Under the pieces are notes generated by a model. That model worked only from the letters and a program-made list of their open reading frames with translations. It was not told where the DNA came from and ran no database searches. DNA of 64,000 nt from assembly GCF_007904085.1 (NCBI RefSeq), contig NZ_CP042327.1, forward strand, positions 1 through 64,000, read 5' to 3'. Both the position numbers and the translations under genes were made by a program. Source of the DNA: Euhalothece natronophila Z-M001 (lineage in GTDB: Bacteria > Cyanobacteriota > Cyanobacteriia > Cyanobacteriales > Rubidibacteraceae). Positions 58,037 to 64,000 of this stretch are shown here, piece by piece; position 1 is the stretch's first letter; every line of letters starts with the position of its first letter.

Positions 58037-58414
58037 TCAGTCCTTAATATATTTGCATCCCGAAGTACAAGTTTCTTGAATTTCTACAGCATATAAATTA
58101 GGACAACCAGCTTTTTCTAACTGATTAAAAATCCATTTTGCAATTTCTTCACTGGTTGGATTCTCTAGACCAGTTGTTTCATTGAGGTAATAATGATCTA
58201 AATAATGATCCAGTAGAGGCTGAATATATTTTTTAATTTCACCGTAGTCCATCAGCATCCCTTGTTGAGATCCATGTTGATGGAGAGTTTTTCCCTGAAG
58301 ATAAACTCTTCCCACCCAACTGTGTCCATGTAAGCGACGACATTTGCCATTGTGGTTAGGAAGTTGATGAGCAGCTTCAAAATAAAATTCCTTGTAAATT
58401 ACCCACTGATCCAT
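58037..58414 (-). CDS. queD: QueD / 6-carboxy-tetrahydropterin synthase family
   Basis: 125 residues. Zinc ligands H16, H29 and H31 in FEAAHQLPNHNGKCRRLHGHSW, with C25 in the catalytic position. LDHYYLNETTGLENPTSEEIAKWIF and VEIQETCTSGC complete the family signature. QueD turns dihydroneopterin triphosphate into 6-carboxy-tetrahydropterin on the way to 7-deazaguanines (queuosine, preQ0, DNA deazaguanine marks). No queE, queC or folE is in the window. Divergent from the YaaA-like fragment 63 bases away. Confidence 0.9.
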   Translation of the reverse strand: MDQWVIYKEFYFEAAHQLPNHNGKCRRLHGHSWVGRVYLQGKTLHQHGSQQGMLMDYGEIKKYIQPLLDHYLDHYYLNETTGLENPTSEEIAKWIFNQLEKAGCPNLYAVEIQETCTSGCKYIKD

Positions 58415-58477
58415 TATAATTAAGCCCGCCGATGGCTCACTCCGATCTCTTCTTCCACAGTGTAGTCAAACTAATTT

Positions 58478-58744
58478 ATGAATGAGACTGACTTTCCCCG
58501 TATTTTACTTCTTACCTCTTGCACTGGCGAGAAACGATACAAGCCAACCAACCCGTTAGCTCAGTCAGATTTTAGGCTCTCAGTGTGTGATTCTTCTGGC
58601 ACAAGGAAACCTCGACGAGAGGAAGAATTAGCTGAATTTGCAACCCCTGCTAGTAACATCTACACAGGGGCTCAACATCGACAAGCGATGGAAGGAGTGA
58701 AAGCTCTACGTCAGGCGTTAGGTTCCCAAGCAAAGGCAGTTTGA
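58478..58744 (+). pseudogene. YaaA/DUF6884-like N-terminal fragment
   Basis: 88 residues beginning ILLLTSCTGEKRYKPTNPL, with ATPASNIYTGAQHRQAMEGVKALRQALG. The S-C-x-x-K and Y-T-G-x-x-H elements recall the YaaA/DUF328-DUF6884 fold. The frame stops where it runs into the antisense nuclease fragment, so its C-terminal half is missing. Beside queD this may be a leftover of a 7-deazaguanine gene set. Confidence 0.5.
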
Positions 58745-59016
58745 TACATTTCAGCTTGGGCAAGACCTTTAATCATGTCGCGATCGCCTTTGGCTTCAAC
58801 AGCAAAAATAGTTTCGCCATCACTTAGTTGTCCGACAAGATCAGGATGTAGGGTAAAACCGCCCATATCCAAATAGAAGCGCTGGAAGGGTTTAAAAGCA
58901 TTGTTTTCCAGCAAGGTACTGTGTGCATCAGTGTAGAGCCGAGAGATTTGCTGATTGGCAAGTTCTCCACTCTTGAAAAACTGATGAGTCTTCATCACTA
59001 CATCGGCTTCGGTCAT
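58711..59016 (-). pseudogene. PD-(D/E)xK nuclease-like fragment
   Basis: About 101 residues from MTEADVVMKTHQFFKSG. HPDLVGQLSDGETIFAVEAKG has the P-D...E-x-K core of restriction-type nucleases, and the next helix MIKGLAQAEMYQTA fits. It ends abruptly at 58711 inside the opposing fragment, so both genes were cut at one junction near 58730. Confidence 0.6.
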
Positions 59017-59092
59017 TTCAAAAATGATTCCAATAATTCTAATCAACTTATCTTGGGAATACTGAATAGTGAGAATGCCATAACTTGCTTTG

Positions 59093-59329
59093 TTATATAT
59101 CCACTAATCTTAAAGCAGCTTCAACGGGTAACTGCAAAGGATTTTTATCTTCCAGTCGCTTGGAGAAAAAGAGAACTTCCAAGTTTTCCACTTCTCCTGA
59201 TTGTGGGTTCAAACGAGCAACAATTTGATCTGCTATTTCTTCAGACTCTTGTTCTGGGTAAGGTGAACACACATCAATGTAAAGAATATCTCCCACCTTG
59301 TCATAGCGAAAGGTTAAGTTTTTTTCCAT
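59093..59329 (-). CDS. DUF2283 family protein
   Basis: 78 residues: LTFRYDKVGDILYIDVCSPYPEQESEEIADQIVARLNPQSGEVENLEVLFFSKRL is a standard DUF2283 protein (Y/D-x-x-x-D-x-L-Y/I). These small beta proteins are often paired with DUF4258 or other toxin-like partners. No partner is visible here. Function unknown. Confidence 0.8.
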   Translation of the reverse strand: MEKNLTFRYDKVGDILYIDVCSPYPEQESEEIADQIVARLNPQSGEVENLEVLFFSKRLEDKNPLQLPVEAALRLVDI

Positions 59330-59450
59330 ATTACAGTCCTTCGTGTAATTTTTCGTGCTGTATCAAACGATTTTCCCTCTTAACCACAATAGTAGGAGAG
59401 GTTTGGGAGAAGTCTAGAAAGCGAGTTAACTCGGCATCACTTGCTTAGTC

Positions 59451-59479
59451 TTGTCTAAACTGCCAATTATACATATAAT
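59451..59479 (+). promoter_or_regulatory. brnTA promoter, leaderless
   Basis: TTGTCT (59451-59456), 17-base spacer, TATAAT (59474-59479). The expected start point falls at or beside the A of the brnT ATG (59486). Confidence 0.65.
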
Positions 59480-59487
59480 ATATGTAT
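59469..59487. promoter_or_regulatory. brnTA operator palindrome
   Basis: ATACATATA-A-TATATGTAT, a perfect 19-bp palindrome covering the -10 hexamer and the first two bases of the brnT ATG. Suits autorepression by BrnA. Confidence 0.7.
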
Positions 59488-59752
59488 GGACGTTGAGTAC
59501 GATCCCAAAAAAGCACAAATTAATTGGCAAAAACATGGTGTTTCTTTTGCCGAAGCTGAATTTGTGTTTTATGATCCGCTCGCTGTCCATGACATTGATC
59601 CAGATGCATCAGAGGAAGAGCGTTTTATAGCACTGGGGATGAGTAGCTCAGGGTTGCTATTGGTTATTGTTTACACGATCCGCGGTGATGCATTTCGGCT
59701 AATTTCTGCTCGTCGCGCCACACGTCAGGAGGCTAAGGCTTATGAGGGATGA
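59486..59752 (+). CDS. brnT: BrnT toxin
   Basis: 88 residues, full BrnT signature: MDVEYDPKKAQINWQKHGVSFAEAEFVFYDPLAVHDIDPDASEEERFIALGMSSSGLLLVIVYTIRGDAFRLISARRATRQEAKAYE. A RelE-fold ribonuclease. No Shine-Dalgarno, in keeping with a leaderless transcript. Overlaps brnA by 11 bases. Confidence 0.95.
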   Translation: MDVEYDPKKAQINWQKHGVSFAEAEFVFYDPLAVHDIDPDASEEERFIALGMSSSGLLLVIVYTIRGDAFRLISARRATRQEAKAYEG

Positions 59753-60002
59753 ATATGATTTCTCGAAAGGGAAGCGTGGTCCTGCCATTCCATCAAAAGG
59801 AAAAACACGCATTACGATCTATTTGGATGACGAGATTTTGGAAAGTTTCCGAGAACGTGCGGAAGCTAGAGGGTTAGGTTATCAGACATTAATTAATGAG
59901 GCTTTGAAAGCTCATCTTCAAAATTCACCAGAGCAACCTCTTACCGAAAGTGACCTTCGTCGAGTTCTGCGGGAAGAGTTAGTGAATAGAACGAGCGATT
60001 AA
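59742..60002 (+). CDS. brnA: BrnA antitoxin
   Basis: 86 residues: GKTRITIYLDDEILESFRERAEARGLGYQTLINEALKAHL is the RHH DNA-binding part of BrnA, followed by an acidic tail. The N-terminal 20 residues (YDFSKGKRGPAIPSKGK) match the usual start. It represses the operon through the palindrome at 59469. Confidence 0.95.
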   Translation: MRDEYDFSKGKRGPAIPSKGKTRITIYLDDEILESFRERAEARGLGYQTLINEALKAHLQNSPEQPLTESDLRRVLREELVNRTSD

Positions 60003-60096
60003 CTTGCCGTTTGCCTCATGAAAGAGCATCTCTAATCTCTTACGTTTGCCAAACTCATGCCATTGCTAAAATCAAGGAAAAAAAATTAAGAAAAAG

Positions 60097-60131
60097 TTGG
60101 GGACAGAGTATTTTATAGAAAGTGTCCCCAA
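60097..60131. repeat. inverted pair of the TTGGGGACA motif
   Basis: TTGGGGACA (60097-60105) faces TGTCCCCAA (60123-60131). Further copies: 60267-60275, near-matches at 60705 and 60770, a fused palindrome at 60785-60802, and 61137-61145. It also forms a hairpin after the 60143 gene stop. Confidence 0.8.
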
Positions 60132-60142
60132 ACAGTAGGAAG

Positions 60143-60385
60143 TTATTTTCTATCTAGGCTTTTCTCTAGCTTTTCTCGGATGGCTTCTTCTAGCCAGTCG
60201 GTCACAGTTACTTTCTCGCCACATTCCTTGCGAGTGTTAACTTCAGCTTGAATTGCTTGTTTTAAGTTGGGGACAATATTTATGCCAATATGTTCTGTTT
60301 TTTGTCCTGCTCCTTTTTTTAAAACGTATTGATTTTTCCCGCTGGGATTACCAACAAAGCCTTTAGGTTGTCCTTTCCCTGCCAT
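60143..60385 (-). CDS. RHH-like plasmid protein
   Basis: 80 residues. The tail (GINIVPNLKQAIQAEVNTRKECGEKVTVTDWLEEAIREKLEKSLD) has the strand-helix-helix look of plasmid RHH regulators; the first 30 residues are basic and glycine-rich. It is divergent from the KorB/ParB-like gene, with a 9+9 operator palindrome between, and carries one TTGGGGACA motif inside. Likely autoregulator or centromere binder. Confidence 0.7.
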   Translation of the reverse strand: MAGKGQPKGFVGNPSGKNQYVLKKGAGQKTEHIGINIVPNLKQAIQAEVNTRKECGEKVTVTDWLEEAIREKLEKSLDRK

Positions 60386-60437
60386 AGTGAGATGGATTTA
60401 ACTTTTACATTTTTAGTATATCAATCAATTGGGAGGC

Positions 60438-60464
60438 ATCATAGCATATTAAATGTGCTATGAT
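60438..60464. promoter_or_regulatory. operator palindrome between divergent plasmid genes
   Basis: ATCATAGCA (60438-60446) and TGCTATGAT (60456-60464), perfect arms around nine bases, centred between the RHH-like and KorB/ParB-like genes. Confidence 0.7.
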
Positions 60465-60501
60465 GGAGTTAATCACGTAACAATGAGGCTGAGATGGCTC
60501 A

Positions 60502-61302
60502 ATGTTCCAACAACAAACAGTTAGCCACTATTCTAACCATTGCTGGGCAGAGAATCGAGAGGAAAGATTTTTCGAGTTAGAAAAGCTCATCGAAAAGGGA
60601 CTAAAAGCCTTTTATGAGGTAGGGAAAGCTCTCACTGAAATTCGAGATGAAAAACTTTATAAGGAAAAAGGCTACTCCAATTTCAGAAAGTATTGTGAGC
60701 GGCGTTGGGGACTTAAAAAATCCCATGCTTATCGGGTAATTAAAGCGGCGGCGGTTCTTGATAATTTAATGTCCCCGATGAAACTGTCCCCAATTGGGGA
60801 CACTTTTGAACCAGAAGTTTTACCGAGGAATGAGGCTCAAGTCCGTCCTCTCACGAAACTTGATCCTATTTTGCAACGAGAAGCTTGGTCTCAAGTCGTA
60901 GAAACGGCTCCCCAAGGTAAAATAACGACAGAGCATATTCAAAAGGTTGCCAAAAAAGTGTATAAATCACAGTTTCAAGAGTCTCAAGTTGAAAATCCCC
61001 CTGCTTTTCCAAAAAGTAAACCAGGAGATTGTGTTCAAATTCATCTTCGGAATCGTAGTGATGCTGAATTGAATGTCTATAATCGCGAATTAGCAATTGT
61101 TGAGGAAATAAAGGACTATAGTGTGGTGGTGAAAGTTTGGGGACAGTTGTTACCACCGTTATTTTTTGATGAAATTAGACCAGCCCCTGTTAAAAAAACG
61201 GTTACAGCAACTGTTAGCACTGAGCTTTTGCAACGGTTAATGGAGAAGGGATATGATTCTATTGATGCGGCGCTTGAGGATTGGTTGAGCAACAAGAACT
61301 AA
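60502..61302 (+). CDS. KorB/ParB-like plasmid DNA-binding protein
   Basis: 266 residues. LIEKGLKAFYEVGKALTEIRDEKLYKEKGYSNFRKYCERRWGLKKSHAYRVIKAA (about 28-82) is the family head with an HTH, common in cyanobacterial plasmid proteins. A middle helical segment follows, then a beta domain (KPGDCVQIHLRN...YSVVVKVWGQLLPPLFFDEIRPAP, about 168-228) and an RHH-like tail (TATVSTELLQRLMEKGYDSIDAALEDWL). A relic of the same family lies at 22494-23294. TTGGGGACA motifs crowd in and around it, so it may bind them. Confidence 0.65.
   Translation: MFQQQTVSHYSNHCWAENREERFFELEKLIEKGLKAFYEVGKALTEIRDEKLYKEKGYSNFRKYCERRWGLKKSHAYRVIKAAAVLDNLMSPMKLSPIGDTFEPEVLPRNEAQVRPLTKLDPILQREAWSQVVETAPQGKITTEHIQKVAKKVYKSQFQESQVENPPAFPKSKPGDCVQIHLRNRSDAELNVYNRELAIVEEIKDYSVVVKVWGQLLPPLFFDEIRPAPVKKTVTATVSTELLQRLMEKGYDSIDAALEDWLSNKN
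60785..60802. repeat. 18-bp palindrome TGTCCCCAATTGGGGACA inside 60502 gene
   Basis: A perfect palindrome formed by two abutting TTGGGGACA motifs, with a third near-match (TGTCCCCGA) 15 bases before it. Placed inside the coding sequence like parS copy 3 in parB. Confidence 0.85.
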
Positions 61303-61551
61303 TTTAAGTGTTCGATGGTCGTTATTAAGAAAAAATAGATGAGTGGGTTCATCAAAGCAACTTAGGCATTGAGCTTGATTTTAATTTTTTGAGAAGACTT
61401 GTATAAAGTTTCTCATGCGCTTCAAAGATGGAAAAAGAGTTTTCCATCATAATTGTATATTTACATTGGAGCTTTTTCTACTAATTTGCCATACTTACTC
61501 TAGAAGAGCCAACTTTTTTTACTAATAAGAGAGGAGATAAGAATATTTGTA

Positions 61552-61791
61552 TCAAGAACGATTCGATGCACGAGTTTCTCTGATCCCCTCATCAATGACA
61601 TTCATAATTTCATCTTGAGAATACTCTGAATTACGTTCTTGTACCGTATTAACAGTTTCTTCAAAAATGTAACGCTTCACCGCTTCTTCAACAAGATTTG
61701 ATAACCCGCCCTTCTTTGCACCAATAGCGCCGAGATAACCTCTCACTGTACGGTCTGTATCATCGGAAACAACTAATGACCAACGAGCCAT
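61552..61791 (-). CDS. RHH antitoxin-like protein
   Basis: 79 residues: MARWSLVVSDDTDRTVRGYLGAIGAKKGGLSNLVEEAVKRYIFEETV is a ribbon-helix-helix protein of the kind annotated as CopG or plasmid antitoxins, with an acidic tail (YSQDEIMNVIDEGIRE). The 249 bases after it hold no toxin frame; a PIN partner may have been lost. Confidence 0.75.
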   Translation of the reverse strand: MARWSLVVSDDTDRTVRGYLGAIGAKKGGLSNLVEEAVKRYIFEETVNTVQERNSEYSQDEIMNVIDEGIRETRASNRS

Positions 61792-62169
61792 GATAAATAC
61801 CTATGAGGATAAACACACTAACATCTATTGTAGAGGGTCTCGGATGCAAAATCAAAGTGTTTTTTTTCTTAAAGGCTTCCCACGCAATGCGGTAATCTTT
61901 TTCTCTATCGGATTGGGGAAGGTGAGTGGCAATAGCTTATCAGAGATGGTATTACGATTAGAAATTCTTGAAGGAGACTCAGCAGTTGCTAATATTACTC
62001 TTCAATGTTAAATCTGACTTTTGCCAACTGTGGCTTAATTTCCTCATCCAACTGCTGACCTTCTCGCACTTGCCCACTCCCCAGTAGAGGAGAGCCATTG
62101 TACAAGGGGAAGAGAGAGATGTAATAGCACATATTAGCAATCAAAATTCAGTTGTGAGAAGCTAATTCA
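61792..62169. other. gene-free spacer
   Basis: A plus-strand frame (to 62011) contains FFLKGFPRNAVIFFSIGLGKVSGNSLSEMV but has no Shine-Dalgarno and overlaps the start of the RHH gene. I take it as relic or chance. Nothing else seen. Confidence 0.4.
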
Positions 62170-62784
62170 TTACTTAGGATTCTTTACACGCCATAAACTT
62201 TGATTTCCTTCCTGTTGCGCTCGAATCAATCGAAACCCACAATAGTTCACTTCCGACTTTCTTGCCAAAGTCGAGGGAGCGCGATCAATAATTTGTGCCA
62301 ATCGTTTCGTCGGAATTAACCACCCCTGATCCGCAATTCGTTGCAAGGTCTCTAAATCTTCCAGTGTATCTTGATTACTGGCGCGAATCGCCTTTACTGT
62401 ACTGCTAACCGTTGTTTCAATAATCTTCTCCAAGACTTCTGGAGACTCAATGACTGCCTCTTTATTTGCAAGTTGCTTGCCGTTATGACTCAAAGTTCCT
62501 GTTGAGTTGTTGCCATTGCGTTCAACATTTCCTTCAGAAGGCAACGCCTCACTTTCTTCATTGAATTGGTATTCTTGAATAAAGCCTGTAATGTAGCCCC
62601 CTGCTTGAATATAGTCATGCAACTGATCCAGCAACGCCAGTTCTTCGCCCGTCACGTAAGACTGTCGCCCAAATTTAGTGGGAACAATGCCTAACCCTTT
62701 GAAACGGTTATACAAGACACTGCGCGTAATGCGGTATCGCTCCATTAATGATTTCACTGGATAGCGATCTATTTCAGATTCCAT
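62170..62784 (-). CDS. MerR-like HTH DNA-binding protein
   Basis: 204 residues. N-terminal helix-turn-helix (YPVKSLMERYRITRSVLYNRFKGLGIVPTKFGRQSYVTGEELALLDQLHDYI) is of excisionase/MerR-like type. Residues 75-110 are linker. A second domain (LIPTKRLAQIIDRAPSTLARKSEVNYCGFRLIR, about 150-185) looks like another HTH. Possibly a phage- or plasmid-type regulator. Lies 92 bases downstream of the J-domain gene on the same strand. Confidence 0.7.
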   Translation of the reverse strand: MESEIDRYPVKSLMERYRITRSVLYNRFKGLGIVPTKFGRQSYVTGEELALLDQLHDYIQAGGYITGFIQEYQFNEESEALPSEGNVERNGNNSTGTLSHNGKQLANKEAVIESPEVLEKIIETTVSSTVKAIRASNQDTLEDLETLQRIADQGWLIPTKRLAQIIDRAPSTLARKSEVNYCGFRLIRAQQEGNQSLWRVKNPK

Positions 62785-62876
62785 TGCAACTTCCTACAAC
62801 CTTGCTACATTTTATCTTGCAATTCATTTATTTTCCCTTATGGCTCGCAAATTGGCAAGTGTCTTGTGGTTGCTAG

Positions 62877-63554
62877 CTACTCCAGCCAATACCAGAAACT
62901 TTCGGGAGAATAGGGGACTCGCGCTTTTAAGCGATGTTGTAATGTCTCTTGGGAAATTGTTGCTGTGGGGTTCAGTTGTTCCCAACATCGACGAGTCAGT
63001 TGATACAGTTTGCGAACATAGGTAAATCGGGCTTGGGCTTCTTCAGTAGAAAAAGGACTAATATCAGGATGATGATGTTTGACTAGTTGCTTATAGTTGT
63101 ATTCCAGTTCCGTTAGGGTTTTCGGACTCCCTAAAATTCGCATCGCTGGAGCGTCTTGTGTGCCATTTAAGGGTTGACCAGATGGCAAAATTCGTCCAGT
63201 GAGGAGTAAGAGAGTAAATTTTTCTAAACGGGCATAACGGTCACTTTCTGATTCTGCTGTTTCTGGTGTTTCTGGTTGATACTGTGTTTCTGGAGGTAAG
63301 TCAGCCAGGGGTTCTAATCCTTGCGGTAACGATCGCGCAAAGTCTAACTCTTCTCTGGCGGCTAAATGGGCAAGTTGCAACCGATCTTGCTTTCTTCTTA
63401 AATCTAAATCATGAGCTTGTTTCAGTTGCGCGATCGCGCTAGCCGTCCAGGTACTACGAATAAACTGATAAAAGCTTAGGAGAGTCTCAATGGCTTGTTT
63501 GTGAGCAGGGTTAAGGCTAGTGATGGTTTCAAGTTGTTCTAAAGTATAAGTCAT
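62877..63554 (-). CDS. J-domain protein
   Basis: 225 residues. The J-domain is C-terminal: LGSPKTLTELEYNYKQLVKHHHPDISPFSTEEAQARFTYVRKLYQLT with the HPD triad (about residue 173). The N-terminal half is helical (YQFIRSTWTASAIAQLKQAHDLDLRRKQDRLQLAHLAAREEL). J-proteins recruit Hsp70 (DnaK); plasmid-borne ones often help replication or toxin control. 5 bases separate it from the gene upstream. Confidence 0.8.
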   Translation of the reverse strand: MTYTLEQLETITSLNPAHKQAIETLLSFYQFIRSTWTASAIAQLKQAHDLDLRRKQDRLQLAHLAAREELDFARSLPQGLEPLADLPPETQYQPETPETAESESDRYARLEKFTLLLLTGRILPSGQPLNGTQDAPAMRILGSPKTLTELEYNYKQLVKHHHPDISPFSTEEAQARFTYVRKLYQLTRRCWEQLNPTATISQETLQHRLKARVPYSPESFWYWLE

Positions 63555-63559
63555 GGCAA

Positions 63560-63985
63560 TTACACTGCCTCTTTGAGGGCGTTTTTAACCTCAGTTTCGT
63601 TAATGTCTAGAGTTTGGGCAATTTCGAGGGGAGTGAGGCCCATGGAGTAAGCGGCAAAAATTTCTTGAGATTGGGAATCTTCACCGCCGACTAAACGTAG
63701 GTGAGAGGTGTTTTCTCGTCCTTCAATGAGTTTTTCTTCTAGACTCTCAAATTCAGGGAGTGAGGCTTCAAATTCAGAAAGGGGTTCAGTGTTTTGTTCA
63801 TAAGCAAGACAGCGGGAAGTTTGGGCTTGAGTTAACTGGGAGAGAATTTGTTTGGCTTCTTCAACAATGTCATGCCAAGTTTCTTCGCAGGCTTCTCTTG
63901 CCGCTTGTTCCATTTTGGACTGGAGTTTACTGCTGAACTGCTGACGGGCTTCCTGCTTGATATTATCTCCGTAGCGAGATGCCAT
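63560..63985 (-). CDS. hypothetical helical protein with HTH tail, possibly partial
   Basis: 141 residues from the ATG at 63985. The frame remains open to base 64000 (SLTDQ before it), so the true start may lie outside. Helical N-terminus (EARQQFSSKLQSKMEQAAREACEETW), acidic middle, and a C-terminal HTH (EIFAAYSMGLTPLEIAQTLDINETEVKNALK). Precedes the J-domain gene by 5 bases, so likely one operon. Not recognised. Confidence 0.6.
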   Translation of the reverse strand: MASRYGDNIKQEARQQFSSKLQSKMEQAAREACEETWHDIVEEAKQILSQLTQAQTSRCLAYEQNTEPLSEFEASLPEFESLEEKLIEGRENTSHLRLVGGEDSQSQEIFAAYSMGLTPLEIAQTLDINETEVKNALKEAV

Positions 63986-64000
63986 CTGGTCGGTGAGGGA

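Noticed and set aside
61790-62011. 73-codon plus-strand frame
   Set aside because: Overlaps the start of the RHH gene, has no ribosome site and no recognisable family.

Overview
This 64 kb stretch looks like part of a cyanobacterial plasmid, or of an integrated one. HIP1-type octamers (GCGATCGC, often inside GCGCGATCGCGC) are scattered throughout, the G+C is low to moderate, and gene families are typical of unicellular and filamentous cyanobacteria. Plasmid hallmarks are a 1175-residue CyRepA1-type replication protein (17.0-20.5 kb), a ParA-ParB pair with palindromic parS-like sites (22.9-25.7 kb), a second ParB/KorB-like module with its own repeated motif (60.1-61.3 kb), many toxin-antitoxin pairs, an IS630 element and an orphan tyrosine recombinase. 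I cannot name the genus. No ribosomal, tRNA or core metabolic gene was seen. The combination of CyRepA and CRISPR recalls pSYSA of Synechocystis 6803.

Layout. (1) 0-12.7 kb, minus strand: a DISARM-like block made of a SNF2 helicase, a large adenine DNA methyltransferase with one frameshift, and a COG1205-type helicase decayed by several frameshifts and cut by the window edge. Toxin-antitoxin cassettes and the repeats AGTGAGCAGTTACC and ACTGGTC sit between these genes. (2) 12.7-15.2 kb: non-coding DNA with a folded, possibly IS200/IS605-derived segment, then a frameshifted IS630 copy. (3) 15.2-22.2 kb: plasmid core with a small unknown gene, a winged-helix regulator, the replication gene with a translationally coupled 44-codon leader whose Shine-Dalgarno sequence can be hidden in a hairpin, and two genes of unknown role. 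(4) 22.2-26.8 kb: partition region, with a decayed partial duplicate upstream of the working parAB. (5) 27.2-37.0 kb: three UvrD-like helicases, two with an N-terminal NERD nuclease domain and one with a RelE-like N-terminus, together with three tandem compact kinase paralogues, an unknown 287-residue protein and a 41-residue basic peptide. This is the best candidate for an undescribed defence system. (6) 37.8-53.2 kb: a type III-B CRISPR-Cas locus. cas1-cas2 feed array 1 (nine repeats). A minus-strand operon encodes Cmr2/Cas10, Cmr3, Cmr4, Cmr5, a Cmr6-Cmr1 fusion, a PIN toxin-antitoxin pair and a CARF-HEPN ribonuclease. A divergent P-loop/WYL protein precedes array 2 (thirteen repeats). Both arrays share the repeat and the leader. 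(7) 53.4-64 kb: a SWIM protein, HigBA, a broken UPF0175/DUF3368 pair, integrase, QueD, two gene fragments, BrnTA, the second partition-like module and a DnaJ-like cluster running off the right edge.

How it works together: the plasmid keeps itself by replication control, partition and addiction modules, and pays its way as a defence carrier. The III-B complex should bind target RNA, make cyclic oligoadenylate through the GGDD palm of Cas10, and activate the CARF-HEPN RNase. The HD nuclease motif is not visible in Cas10, so the ancillary RNase probably carries much of the effect. No cas6 is visible, so crRNA processing must come from elsewhere. Much of the left arm and of the 56-59 kb segment is decaying. 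All functional statements are from reading the sequence and from memory of families; no search was run.
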